This document shows, one piece after another, positions 54,602-63,280 of a DNA stretch of 64,000 nucleotides. The notes beneath the pieces were generated by a model, which was not told where the DNA came from, did not search any database, and saw nothing but the letters and a program-made list of their open reading frames with translations. Position 1 is the stretch's first letter. Each line of letters starts with the position of its first letter. Origin of the DNA: Acidipropionibacterium thoenii DSM 20276 (GTDB lineage Bacteria > Actinomycetota > Actinomycetes > Propionibacteriales > Propionibacteriaceae); the NCBI RefSeq assembly GCF_000423445.1, contig NZ_AUHZ01000008.1:62001-126000 (forward strand). The letters run 5' to 3'. Both the position numbers and the translations under genes were made by a program.

Positions 54602-55377
54602 GCGCCGTCGTCATCCCCCGGCTTCGAGCCGGCGAGGCCATCCAGCTGCTGGCCGACCATGCGCGACGGCTGGGCGAGGGCACCACCCCCGACTATCTGG
54701 TCGACACCAACCGGATCACCACCGACGACCCGGGCGCAGGCCCACTGCCCGACCCCCATCAGGTCAGTGCCTGGCGGGAGGCCATCGTGGCCCGGCTCAC
54801 CGGCTTCGACCTCACCACCAAGGAGGGCCGCGACGGCTACGGCATGGAACTGGGCCGCGCCATCGCCGAGGTGATCGATCCGATCTGCGCCGACGCCTCG
54901 CACGACGGGGTGTGGTCCTACCTGTCGCTGCGCGTGCTTCCTGACGTGGTCTTCGCCCGCTGGCCAGGCGAGACGATCGTGGGCGAACTGAGACTTCCCG
55001 CCGACCGCTGGATCGGGCTCCAGGGAGGAAAACTGGACCGCAGCTACCTCAAGCAGTCCTGGCGGCGCTGGACGATCCTCGGCGATGTGATGGCCGACGC
55101 GGATCCGCTGTTCGGCGAGACCGAGTTCGGTGCGCTTCTGGACCGCTCCTCACTGGCGCGCGACCAGCGCCTGGTGCGCGACTCGGCCGCGGCGATCCTC
55201 GAGTACGGTGCCGACCAGCCCGGCGGACGGGCCGAGTTCGCCCGCAAGTTCATGAGCCTGATCGCCGCCCGGACCGGCTCGATGCTGCTGGATATCCTCA
55301 CCGACCAGGAGCTGCACGACGTCGTCGAGGAGCAGGCCTCCAGCATCGTGCGCTCCCGCGCACGTCGAGGGGTCTGA
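54598..55377 (+). CDS. DUF6339-like protein, third gene of the GHKL cassette
   Basis: A 259-aa soluble protein. The middle (about residues 100-165, with WSYLSLRVLPDVVFARW and QSWRRWTILGD) recalls the DUF6339 family found beside MORC/Z1-type systems; this is from memory and uncertain. The final SRARRGV and the stop are encoded by the first unit of a 28-bp tandem repeat, so the original C-terminus may have been altered. Confidence 0.65.
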   Translation: MSAVVIPRLRAGEAIQLLADHARRLGEGTTPDYLVDTNRITTDDPGAGPLPDPHQVSAWREAIVARLTGFDLTTKEGRDGYGMELGRAIAEVIDPICADASHDGVWSYLSLRVLPDVVFARWPGETIVGELRLPADRWIGLQGGKLDRSYLKQSWRRWTILGDVMADADPLFGETEFGALLDRSSLARDQRLVRDSAAAILEYGADQPGGRAEFARKFMSLIAARTGSMLLDILTDQELHDVVEEQASSIVRSRARRGV

Positions 55378-55434
55378 GCGCTCCCGCGCACGTCGAGGGG
55401 TCTGAGCGCTCCCGCGCACGTCGAGGGGTCTGAG
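55351..55434. repeat. Three perfect 28-bp tandem repeats
   Basis: Units at 55351-55378, 55379-55406 and 55407-55434 are identical (each starts CGCTCCCGCGCACGTCGAGG). The first lies inside the 3' end of the third cassette gene and supplies its stop. Copy identity suggests recent slippage. Confidence 0.95.
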
Positions 55435-55445
55435 CGCTCAGACCC
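55426..55445. terminator. 20-bp perfect palindrome at convergent gene ends
   Basis: GGGTCTGAGC/GCTCAGACCC joins the last repeat unit to the end of the pyrimidine-dimer glycosylase gene and contains that gene's stop codon. It may terminate both converging transcripts. Confidence 0.55.
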
Positions 55446-55872
55446 GCTCCCACGACTCGATGTCCCCGGGAACCACCCGGAACAGCGGATGGGGAGTGGG
55501 GCTGGACTGCGACCATCGCTCGGCGTCCTGAGGGCTGCGCCGCTGCAGCTTGGCGCCCAGGTGCTGCCACTCGTGCTCGAGCTGACCCTCGGTGACCGTG
55601 ATGAGCGGCGGCATGCTGCCCCCGGTGGGCCGCAGGATCCGTGAGCTGTCGAACCGGTACCCCCTCGACTGCGCCTCCTGGGCGAGCTGCTCGAGGTAGC
55701 CGCCGATGGCGGCCAGTGGGTCCGGCTGGGCACGGAATCGTTCCAACTGGGGATGATTGCGATAGCCGCGGGTGCGGTTGGCCAGCACGGCCTGGGCCAG
55801 CAGGCTCTCCCGCCAGCACGCCACCAGGCCCATCCGGTCCAGATGACGAGGATGCAACGACCAGAGCCTCAT
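55438..55872 (-). CDS. Pyrimidine dimer DNA glycosylase / endonuclease V family
   Basis: A 144-aa base-excision repair enzyme of the T4 endonuclease V (Pyr_excise) family, which removes UV dimers. The N-terminus MRLWSLHPRHLD and the segment LANRTRGYRNHPQLERF are diagnostic. Residue 1 removal would leave Arg2 rather than the Thr2 of the T4 enzyme as possible catalytic amine, so the catalytic residue is unclear. Its ATG overlaps the MMPL gene stop (ATGA). Confidence 0.85.
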   Translation of the reverse strand: MRLWSLHPRHLDRMGLVACWRESLLAQAVLANRTRGYRNHPQLERFRAQPDPLAAIGGYLEQLAQEAQSRGYRFDSSRILRPTGGSMPPLITVTEGQLEHEWQHLGAKLQRRSPQDAERWSQSSPTPHPLFRVVPGDIESWERV

Positions 55873-58049
55873 TCGACCTCCTTGCCCCACCGTGACGGCC
55901 ACCATATCGGGCGACCGATGTCGTAGCAGAGCGCCGGCAGCAGTACCGCCCGCACCACGAAGGTGTCGATGAGCACGCCGAAGGCCACGATGAAGGCGAT
56001 CTGGACCAGGAACAGGATCGGAATCACCGACAGTGCCGCGAAGGTGGCGGCCAGTACCAGGCCCGCCGAGGTGATCACCCCGCCGGTGAGCTGGAGCCCG
56101 CGGATGATCCCCGGCCGCGTGCCGTGGATGCCGGACTCCTCGCGGACCCGGGTCATCAGGAAGATGTTGTAGTCGATCCCCAGCGCGATGAGGAAGACAA
56201 AGCCGAACAGCGGTACCGCCGGATCGGCCCCGGGAAAGCGGAAGATGGTGTCGAAGACCAGCGCCGAGACCCCCATCGTGGCGCCGAAGGACAGCACTGT
56301 CGTCGCCACCAGCACCAGCGGGGCGACCACCGCGCGCAACAACACCATGAGGATCACCAGGATTACCGCGAGGACCAGCGGGATGATGACGTTGCGGTCT
56401 CGCAGCGAGGTGTCGTTGGTGTCGATGGCGGTGGCCGTCACCCCGCCCACCAGGGTGCTGGCGCCGCTGTGGTCCAGATCGGTGCGCAGGTTGCGAACGG
56501 TCTGTTCGGCGGCGTCGGAGTCGGCCGCGTCGGTGAGGGTCGCCTGCAGGAGGACCTGCCCGTCCACCGTTCTCGGCTTGGTCCCGGCGGCTGTCGAGTC
56601 GCCGTACCCGCCGATCCCCGAGCGTGTCACAGGCGCCGAACCTGCCGCGGTGTCGGCCGACACGGCCACCCCCTGCACCCCCTTGTCGGCCAGCAGGATG
56701 TCGGCCACCTTCTGCAGGTCGGCGGTCTTGGCGATCACATAGGCGGGGCTGCCCGAGCCCCCGGGGAAGTGTTCGGCCAGGGCATGCTGGCCATCGCGGG
56801 CCTGCGAGGAGCCGAGCACCAGATCGGACTGCGGGACGCCCTGGGCGCGGAGCTGGGTGATGCCGAGGGTGCAGACCACCAGCAGCACTGCGCCGACCAC
56901 CCAGATGGTGCGCGGTCGGCGGGCCACCCCACGGCTCGCCCAGGCCCACAGACCGGTGCGGGACAGCTCGTCGGAGAGCTGCGGGTCGAACCGTGGAGTT
57001 CTGGGCCAGAATGCCGCCCGGCCCATCAGCAGCAGCATCGCCGGAAGGAAGGTCAGGGCGGCCAGCATGGCGAAGACGATGCCGATCGAGGCCACCGGTC
57101 CGAGAGTGCTGTTGGACTTCAGCTCGCTCAGCATCAGACACAGCAGTCCGGCGATGACGGTGCCCCCGGAGGCCAGGATCGGCCCGATGGCCCCGCGCAG
57201 GGCCGCCACGGTGGCCGCCCTCCTGTCCTGGTCGGCGATCAGGGCCTCGCGGTAACGGGCCACGTAGAGCAAGGAGTAGTCGGTGGCGGCGCCGATCACC
57301 AGGATGAACAGGATCCCCTGGGTCTGGCCGTTGAGCAGCAGCGCCCCGGACCGGGCCAGGTGCCAGACCACCAGCAGGGCCACGGTGAGCGCGGAGATCC
57401 CGGTCAGCAGCACCACGACAGGCAGCAGGAGGGACCGGTAGACGATGAGAAGGATCACCAGCACGGCGGCCAGGGCGACGCCCAGCAGCAGCGAGTCGAT
57501 CCCCGAGAAGGCCTCCCGGAGGTCGGCCGAGAAGCCCGCCGGGCCGGTGACGAAGATCTGGATCCCGGACGGTGCCGAGGCCTTCAGGGTGCTCCTGATC
57601 CGCTCGACGGCCTCGCCGATATCGGCGTCGGCGTTGATGGGCACGTACGCCTGGAGGGCTTTTCCGTCCTTCGACGGGATCGCCGGTGAGCCCTGACCGG
57701 CCACCCCCTGCACCGAGGACAGCCCCTGGACCGCCTTCTCAACGGTGGCGCGCTGACTCGATGTCAACGGGGAGCCACTGGTGAGGACGACGACGGCCGG
57801 GATGGCTGATGAGTCGCTGAACCGGCCGAGCATCTCCTGGACGCGGGTGGCGTCGGCCGACTGCGGCAGGTACGCGGTGGCGTCGTTGGAGGACACCTCG
57901 TCCACCCTGCCGAAGTAGGGGCCGCCGGCCCCCGCACCGGCCAGCCAGGCCACGATCAGCAGGGCGGGGATGAGCACTCCCCACCAGCCGGACAGTGCCC
58001 TCCTGAGGCGGGAGGCGGGCTGGTGACCGGCGGAGTCGTTGACGTCCAT
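55869..58049 (-). CDS. MMPL-family RND transporter
   Basis: A 726-aa inner-membrane exporter of the actinobacterial MMPL/YdfJ type, with 12 transmembrane helices in two halves and two exterior loops (about 45-190 and 380-530). Membrane motifs include IGAATDYSLLYVARYREAL and FLIALGIDYNIFLMTRVREE, which carry the Asp-Tyr proton relay. Substrate probably a lipid or drug. It is coupled to the downstream repair gene. Confidence 0.92.
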   Translation of the reverse strand: MDVNDSAGHQPASRLRRALSGWWGVLIPALLIVAWLAGAGAGGPYFGRVDEVSSNDATAYLPQSADATRVQEMLGRFSDSSAIPAVVVLTSGSPLTSSQRATVEKAVQGLSSVQGVAGQGSPAIPSKDGKALQAYVPINADADIGEAVERIRSTLKASAPSGIQIFVTGPAGFSADLREAFSGIDSLLLGVALAAVLVILLIVYRSLLLPVVVLLTGISALTVALLVVWHLARSGALLLNGQTQGILFILVIGAATDYSLLYVARYREALIADQDRRAATVAALRGAIGPILASGGTVIAGLLCLMLSELKSNSTLGPVASIGIVFAMLAALTFLPAMLLLMGRAAFWPRTPRFDPQLSDELSRTGLWAWASRGVARRPRTIWVVGAVLLVVCTLGITQLRAQGVPQSDLVLGSSQARDGQHALAEHFPGGSGSPAYVIAKTADLQKVADILLADKGVQGVAVSADTAAGSAPVTRSGIGGYGDSTAAGTKPRTVDGQVLLQATLTDAADSDAAEQTVRNLRTDLDHSGASTLVGGVTATAIDTNDTSLRDRNVIIPLVLAVILVILMVLLRAVVAPLVLVATTVLSFGATMGVSALVFDTIFRFPGADPAVPLFGFVFLIALGIDYNIFLMTRVREESGIHGTRPGIIRGLQLTGGVITSAGLVLAATFAALSVIPILFLVQIAFIVAFGVLIDTFVVRAVLLPALCYDIGRPIWWPSRWGKEVE

Positions 58050-58055
58050 GGAGTC

Positions 58056-58061
58056 AGGATA
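58056..58061 (-). promoter_or_regulatory. Putative -10 of leaderless MMPL transcript
   Basis: Minus-strand TATCCT lies 6 bases before the ATG at 58049, without a Shine-Dalgarno sequence. It supports this start over upstream in-frame codons. Confidence 0.45.
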
Positions 58062-58158
58062 GGCGGGGCCGCGCCGCCCGTCCGGTCGGCAATGGGCCGG
58101 CCCGGCGCTCCGGCATACACTGGCTCGGCCCGTAACCCCTGCGCTCGGAGGAGCCGCT

Positions 58159-59661
58159 GTGCCCGTTGACGCCGCCAGCCACGCGCCAAGCGATCTCGCC
58201 CGCGACCGCAAGGGCAACGAGATCTCCGAGAGGCAGGCGTGGTCGGCGCTGTGGGCCGTCATCATCGGGTTCTTCATGCTGATGGTCGACGTCACCATCG
58301 TCACCACCGCCCTGCCCGCAGTGATGCGAGGTCTGCACACCGGGCTGACCGGCGGGGTGTGGGTGACCAGCGCCTATCTGCTCACCTATGCGGTGCCGCT
58401 GCTGATCAGCGGGCGGTTGGGCGACCGGTTCGGGCCGCGCAACGTCTACCTGGTGGGGATGGCGGTGTTCACGGTGGCCTCGCTGGGCTGTGGACTGTCG
58501 GCCTCCATCGGCATGCTCATCGCATCGCGGGCCGTCCAGGGGGTCGGAGCGGCGCTGATGAACCCGCAGTCGATGACCGTCATCACCCGGCTCTTCCCGG
58601 CCCACAGCCGTGGTGCGGCGATGGGGATCTGGGGAGGCACCGCTGGGGTCGCCGGTTTCGTCGGACCGGTCCTCGGTGGCCTGCTGGTCGACGGTCTGGG
58701 ATGGCAGTGGGTGTTCTTCGTCAATGTCCCGGTCGGCCTGTACGGGCTGTGGCGGGCCTGGAAGGTGGTCCCGGACCTGGAACGTCAGTCCAGGGCGCTG
58801 GACTGGGTCGGCGTCGTGGTCTCGGGGGTCGCGATGGCGCTGATCGTCTTCGGGATCCAGGAGGGCGAGACCTACCACTGGGGCAGCGTCTGGGGAGTCG
58901 TCTCGGTGCCGCTGATCCTGGCGGTCGGCGTCGCCCTGATGGTGGTCTTCGTGATCACCCAGCGGCCCGGTAGCCGGGCGCGACGCCGGCGAGCAGCCCC
59001 CGACCCGCTGCTGCCGCTGGCACTGTTCGACAACTGGAACTTCAGCCTGGCCAATATCGCAATCTTCTTCGTGGGGATGTCGGTCACCGCGATCAGCCTG
59101 CCCACCGCCATCTACCTCCAGTCGGCACGAGGCCTCTCCCCGACCAGGGCGGCGCTGATCCTGGTGCCGACCGCGGTGTGCTCGGCCGTCCTCTCGCCGG
59201 TGGTGGGCCGTCAGTTGCACCGCTTCAGGTCCGGCCGGATCGCGGCGATCGGTACCGGTCTGACCGCGGCGGGGACGTTGGGCTGGGCGCTGACGATGAA
59301 CGACACCACCGGATTCTGGGTGTTCTGCGTGCTCTCGGCGGTGCTCGGCGTCGGCGCCGCCACCATGTGGTCGGCGATCTCGCTGACCTGCACCCACGAC
59401 CTGGGACAGGCCGATGCCGGTGCCGGGTCGGGGGTCTACAACGCCACCCGGCAGCTCGGCTGTGTGCTCGGCTCGGCTCTCATCGCGATGATGATGGACG
59501 CCCGGATCGCCGCCCGCGGAGACCTGGCGCGAGGGCTGGCCCAGTCCCAGCTGCTGCCGGCCGCAGCCGCCCTGGCAGCCATGATCTGCGCCCTGTTGTT
59601 CCGCAACTACGCGGTGCCGGATCGCGCCGTGGCCGATCCCGACGAGTCGCAGCCCCGGTGA
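58159..59661 (+). CDS. MFS drug exporter, DHA2 (14-helix) family
   Basis: A 500-aa transporter. TMS1 is IIGFFMLMVDVTIVTTALPA with the DHA2 motif D1 (VDVTIVTTALP), followed by motif A GRLGDRFGPRNVYL and antiporter motif C (GGTAGVAGFVGPVLGG). Fourteen helices are predicted. Exports drugs or metabolites using the proton gradient. GTG start with GGAGGA; divergent from the MMPL gene, 110 bases apart. Confidence 0.92.
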   Translation: MPVDAASHAPSDLARDRKGNEISERQAWSALWAVIIGFFMLMVDVTIVTTALPAVMRGLHTGLTGGVWVTSAYLLTYAVPLLISGRLGDRFGPRNVYLVGMAVFTVASLGCGLSASIGMLIASRAVQGVGAALMNPQSMTVITRLFPAHSRGAAMGIWGGTAGVAGFVGPVLGGLLVDGLGWQWVFFVNVPVGLYGLWRAWKVVPDLERQSRALDWVGVVVSGVAMALIVFGIQEGETYHWGSVWGVVSVPLILAVGVALMVVFVITQRPGSRARRRRAAPDPLLPLALFDNWNFSLANIAIFFVGMSVTAISLPTAIYLQSARGLSPTRAALILVPTAVCSAVLSPVVGRQLHRFRSGRIAAIGTGLTAAGTLGWALTMNDTTGFWVFCVLSAVLGVGAATMWSAISLTCTHDLGQADAGAGSGVYNATRQLGCVLGSALIAMMMDARIAARGDLARGLAQSQLLPAAAALAAMICALLFRNYAVPDRAVADPDESQPR

Positions 59662-59748
59662 TCGCCCGGGGATGATCGTTCCGCCGTCGGCGTCGACCAG
59701 GGGACCTGCCGATCGGCGCGGGACCCGGTGCGGTTCGGCCGTCCTTCC

Positions 59749-59754
59749 TACACT
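59749..59754 (+). promoter_or_regulatory. Putative -10 of leaderless epimerase transcript
   Basis: TACACT lies 7 bases before the ATG at 59762, without a Shine-Dalgarno sequence. Confidence 0.45.
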
Positions 59755-59761
59755 TGGGGCC

Positions 59762-60661
59762 ATGCGCATCGCAATCGGGGGTTTCGCCGGCCTGCTGGGC
59801 AGCGCGCTGGTCACTCAGTTGCGGAAGGAAGGTCACGAGGTCGTGACCCTGACCCGCCACGAGCCGATCGAGCCCAGTGACAGACGGTGGGACCTCGACA
59901 CCCTGTCCATCGCCCCGCCCTTCCTCGATGACGTCGACGCCGTCATCAACCTGGCCGGAGAGCCCATCGCCACAGGCAGGTGGACCCCTCAGCAGAAGGA
60001 CCGGATCCTGTACTCCCGGCTCGACACCACCCGGATCGTCACCCGGGCCCTGGAGAGTTCTGCGCGGTGCAAGACATTCCTCAACGGTTCGGCGGTCGGC
60101 TACTACGGGCCGCACGGTGACGAGTGGGTGTCGGAGTCCGACCCGGCCGGCGAGGGTTTCCTCGCCGACGTCTGCCGTCAGTGGGAGGCCGCGGCCGCCG
60201 AGGCCCCGGACGGCGTCCGCGTGGTGATGCTGCGCACCGGACAGGTGATCTCCCCCAGGGGAGGGTTCCTGGCCAAGCAGCGCCCGATGGCTCGGCTGGG
60301 ACTGGCCGGACGGATGGGATCGGGGCGCCAGTACCTCTCCTGGATCAGTCTTCGCGACCACGTCCGGGTGATGATCGCCGCCCTCACCAACCCCGAGATC
60401 GTCGGTCCGATCAATCTGGTGGCGCCGACACCGGTCACCAACGCCGAGTTCATCACCGCCTACACGCACTACCTCCACCGCCCCCACCTGGTGCCTCTGC
60501 CCACCCCGGCGGTCCGGGCGGTCTTCGGCTCCCAGCTCGTCGAGGAGGCCCTGCTGGCGGGTCAGCGGGTCCGCGGCGGGGTCCTGGAGAGGATCGGTTT
60601 CGAGTTCGACGATCGCACCATCGACAGCGCGATCGACGTCGCCGAGCGGGGAAGAAGTTGA
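59762..60661 (+). CDS. TIGR01777/YfcH-family SDR epimerase-like protein
   Basis: A 299-aa NAD(P)-binding protein of the extended SDR type. The nucleotide motif is GGFAGLLGSAL at the N-terminus; NLAGEPIATGRW, SAVGYYG and the C-terminal DUF1731 segment (GGVLERIGFEF) identify the family. Its substrate is unknown. The stop overlaps the rhomboid start. Confidence 0.9.
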   Translation: MRIAIGGFAGLLGSALVTQLRKEGHEVVTLTRHEPIEPSDRRWDLDTLSIAPPFLDDVDAVINLAGEPIATGRWTPQQKDRILYSRLDTTRIVTRALESSARCKTFLNGSAVGYYGPHGDEWVSESDPAGEGFLADVCRQWEAAAAEAPDGVRVVMLRTGQVISPRGGFLAKQRPMARLGLAGRMGSGRQYLSWISLRDHVRVMIAALTNPEIVGPINLVAPTPVTNAEFITAYTHYLHRPHLVPLPTPAVRAVFGSQLVEEALLAGQRVRGGVLERIGFEFDDRTIDSAIDVAERGRS

Positions 60662-61347
60662 GCAGCCAGAACTCCCGACCGCAACCCGTCGTCACCTACA
60701 CGCTGATCGGCATCTGCGTGCTGGTCTGGCTTGTCGAACTCGCCGATCGCAATGTCATCAACGACCTCGCCCTGAGCCCGGCCGCCGGGCGCGTCGAGCC
60801 CTGGCGGTTCCTCACCTCGGCCTTCGCCCATTCGCTCAACATCACCCACGTCGGCTTCAACATGCTGGCGCTGTGGTTCCTGGGCCGTGGTATCGAACCT
60901 TTCCTGGGCCGGGTTCGGTTCGCCGTCAGCTATCTGCTGTCGGCCCTGGGCGGCTCGGTGCTGTTCATCCTGATGGCCTCTCCCGCCGAGACCGGGACGG
61001 CCATCGTGCCCGGCTGGTACGACGGGATGGTCGGGGCATCCGGCGCCATCTTCGGGCTCTTCGGCACCCTGCTCATCCTCCAGCGGCGTCTCGGCGGCTC
61101 CACCCGTGGCCTGTGGACGGTTCTGGCACTCAACGCCGCACTGGTCTTCCTCATCCCCGGCATCGCATGGCAGGCCCATGTCGGTGGCTTCCTGGCCGGT
61201 CTGATGACCGGGGTGATCTTCTTCGAGGACGCCAAGCGGATCCGCCAGGGCCACCGACCGATGACCTGGTGGGCGCTCGCCGGGATGCTGGTGCTGATGG
61301 CGGGGCTGGTGGTCCTCAAGTACGCGATCACCCCTGTGGTGGGGTGA
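60658..61347 (+). CDS. Rhomboid family intramembrane serine protease
   Basis: A 229-aa protease with six transmembrane helices. The catalytic Ser is in MVGASGAIFGLFG and the His in AWQAHVGGFLAG; HVGFNMLALWFLG provides the oxyanion region. The best start is TTG 60658, overlapping the epimerase stop (TTGA) with GGGGAAG upstream; no ATG/GTG precedes the conserved region in a suitable place. The 3' end overlaps the convergent kinase gene by 20 bases. Confidence 0.88.
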   Translation: MSSQNSRPQPVVTYTLIGICVLVWLVELADRNVINDLALSPAAGRVEPWRFLTSAFAHSLNITHVGFNMLALWFLGRGIEPFLGRVRFAVSYLLSALGGSVLFILMASPAETGTAIVPGWYDGMVGASGAIFGLFGTLLILQRRLGGSTRGLWTVLALNAALVFLIPGIAWQAHVGGFLAGLMTGVIFFEDAKRIRQGHRPMTWWALAGMLVLMAGLVVLKYAITPVVG

Positions 61348-61933
61348 CGGGCGGCCAGGGAGTCCTCTCGTCGATCACGATGTCGGCCAGCCGCCGGGGG
61401 TGGTGACGCAGCCAGTGCAGCTCCTCCTGCACCGCCCACATCGCCCAGTGACGGGCGAAGACCTCACCATCGCGGGCCAACGCCCTCTGCTTGCGGGTCC
61501 CGGCATCCATCTGGCACCAGATCCGGGTGGTCGCCAACGCCGCGGTGGCCGGGGTCAACGCCCCGCAGCACTCGATGAGGAGGGGCTCGTCGGGGTCCAG
61601 CTCCCGGCGGGTGCCCGGAGCGTTCGCCGACCAGTCCCAGCGGGTGTAGCCGGGATCGTGGCGGGCCAGGATGTGGTCGGGGATGAGCGTCCAGGCAGCC
61701 GACAGACCGGCCCAGCCCGGGTAGAAGTCATCGTGGACCAGCTGCCAGGGCCGTCCTGAGCTCGCCTGGAGAACCGGGACCAGGGCATCTGCCAGGGTGG
61801 ACTTGCCCGACCCGGAACCACCGTCGATGAGCACCACCGGGCGTCGCGGCCGGTTGCCAGCGCTGGCCCTGGTGGCGTCGGCCAGGATCTGGCCGGCGAG
61901 CTGGTCGATCTGGTCTGGGGTCACGACCCACAT
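61328..61933 (-). CDS. P-loop kinase, uridine kinase-like
   Basis: A 201-aa ATP-binding protein. Walker A is DGGSGSGKSTLAD and a lid-like Asp/Phe segment VHDDFYPGW follows, as in nucleoside and uridine kinases. Contains ARHWAMWAVQEELHW near the end. Substrate unknown. ATG 61933 is taken; a GTG three codons on is possible. It is convergent with the rhomboid gene and overlaps it. Confidence 0.8.
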   Translation of the reverse strand: MWVVTPDQIDQLAGQILADATRASAGNRPRRPVVLIDGGSGSGKSTLADALVPVLQASSGRPWQLVHDDFYPGWAGLSAAWTLIPDHILARHDPGYTRWDWSANAPGTRRELDPDEPLLIECCGALTPATAALATTRIWCQMDAGTRKQRALARDGEVFARHWAMWAVQEELHWLRHHPRRLADIVIDERTPWPPVTPPQG

Positions 61934-62019
61934 GATGCCCCAGTGGTGAGGATTCCCGGCGGGCCGGTGGCCCACCGGGTGGTGGCCCCGGCATCCGGGC
62001 CTGATAAGGTTCTCGCAGT

Positions 62020-62119
62020 CGACAGGGGAGCACGTCAACGTGCTGAGAGTGCCGAGAAGGCAGACCCTCGAACCTGATCCGGGCCCGCAGCAGCGGGGCG
62101 AAACCGGCGTAGGGAGTCG
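62020..62119 (+). ncRNA. TPP riboswitch (THI element)
   Basis: The conserved THI-box parts are in order: ACAGGGGAGC (62022), GCTGAGAGTGC (62042), GACCCTCGAACCTGATCCGG (62063) and GGCGTAGGGAGTCG near 62107. It folds around thiamine pyrophosphate and should turn off the transporter genes downstream when TPP is plentiful. About 80 bases separate it from the first start codon. Confidence 0.93.
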
Positions 62120-62197
62120 AGATTCTCTCCAGGCTCCGTGCGGCGCCTCGAGGAGGCCCCGCTCGGGGTCAGACCCCTCCATATGGAGGAGAGCCAG

Positions 62198-63280
62198 ATG
62201 TTCAGGATTCACAAGAGATGCCAGGGGCTGGCCGTGCTGGTCGCCGCAGCGATGGCGCTGACCGGCTGCGGTTCATCGGGATCGGGGTCGTCGGCCTCGC
62301 CCTCGGCCAGCGGCTCGGCGCAGTCCAAGGATGTCACCATCATCACCCATGACTCGTGGAACATGAGCAAGAGTGTCATCGCCGAGTTCACCCAGCAGAC
62401 CGGCTACCGGCCGAAGTTCATCTCCCAGGGAGATGCCGGCGCCGTCGTCAACCAGATGGTGCTCACCAAGGACTCGCCCCTGGGAGACGCCGTCTTCGGC
62501 ATCGACAACACCTTCGCCGGCCGGGCCGTCAGCGCCGGGGTGCTGGACTCCTACACCCCCTCCGCACTGCCCGCCTCGGCCGAGTCGGCCACCCAGGGGA
62601 CCGACGGCAGGCTCACCCCGATCGACCAGGGCGATGTCTGCATCAATGCCGACGACGCCTGGTTCGCCGCCAGGAAGTTGACCCTGCCGGTCACTCTCGA
62701 CGACCTGACCAAGCCGGCCTACAAGAATCTGCTGGTGGTCTCCAGCCCGGCGACCTCCTCGCCAGGGATGGCCTTCCTGGCTGCGACCGTCGGCGCCAAG
62801 GGGGAGAACGGCTGGCAGTCCTACTGGACCAGCCTGAGGAACAACGGCGTCAAGGTCGACAAGGGCTGGGAGGACGCCTACAACGTCGACTTCAGCGCGG
62901 GGGAGGGCAAGGGCAAGTACCCCCTGGTGCTGTCCTACTCGACCTCCCCGGCCTTCACGGTGAGCAAGGACGGAACCACCACCTCCACCTCGGCGCTGCT
63001 GCAGACCTGCTTCCGCCAGACCGAGTACGCCGGCGTCATCCACGGCGCCAGGAACCCGGCCGGAGCCAAGGCCTTCATCGACTTCCTGCTGTCCAAGCGG
63101 GCCCAGGCCGACATCCCCGGGCAGATGTACATGTATCCGATCGACTCGACGGTCCCGCTGCCGGCCGAATGGAAGAAGTTCGCCCCGTTGGCCTCCGATC
63201 CGATCAAGGTCGACCCCGAGACGCTGTCGGCCAACCGCAACAGCTGGATCAAGGAGTGGACCGAGACGGTGCAGGGATGA
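62198..63280 (+). CDS. thiB: Thiamine ABC transporter substrate-binding lipoprotein
   Basis: A 360-aa periplasmic-type receptor of the ThiB family. Lipoprotein signal with LTGC lipobox (Cys near residue 25), a Ser/Gly linker, then VTIITHDSWNMSK, the start of the binding domain. Others: GDAVFGIDNT and PIDQGDVCINAD. ATG 62198 follows GGAGGAGA. Regulated by the TPP riboswitch; stop overlaps the permease start. Confidence 0.92.
   Translation: MFRIHKRCQGLAVLVAAAMALTGCGSSGSGSSASPSASGSAQSKDVTIITHDSWNMSKSVIAEFTQQTGYRPKFISQGDAGAVVNQMVLTKDSPLGDAVFGIDNTFAGRAVSAGVLDSYTPSALPASAESATQGTDGRLTPIDQGDVCINADDAWFAARKLTLPVTLDDLTKPAYKNLLVVSSPATSSPGMAFLAATVGAKGENGWQSYWTSLRNNGVKVDKGWEDAYNVDFSAGEGKGKYPLVLSYSTSPAFTVSKDGTTTSTSALLQTCFRQTEYAGVIHGARNPAGAKAFIDFLLSKRAQADIPGQMYMYPIDSTVPLPAEWKKFAPLASDPIKVDPETLSANRNSWIKEWTETVQG

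Noticed and set aside
50886-55377. Known Z1-type or DISARM system
   Set aside because: No Z1 helicase, DNA methylase, SNF2 helicase or phospholipase D gene is present in the window.
55351-55434. CRISPR-like repeats of 28 bp
   Set aside because: Copies are directly adjacent with no spacers and no cas genes are present.
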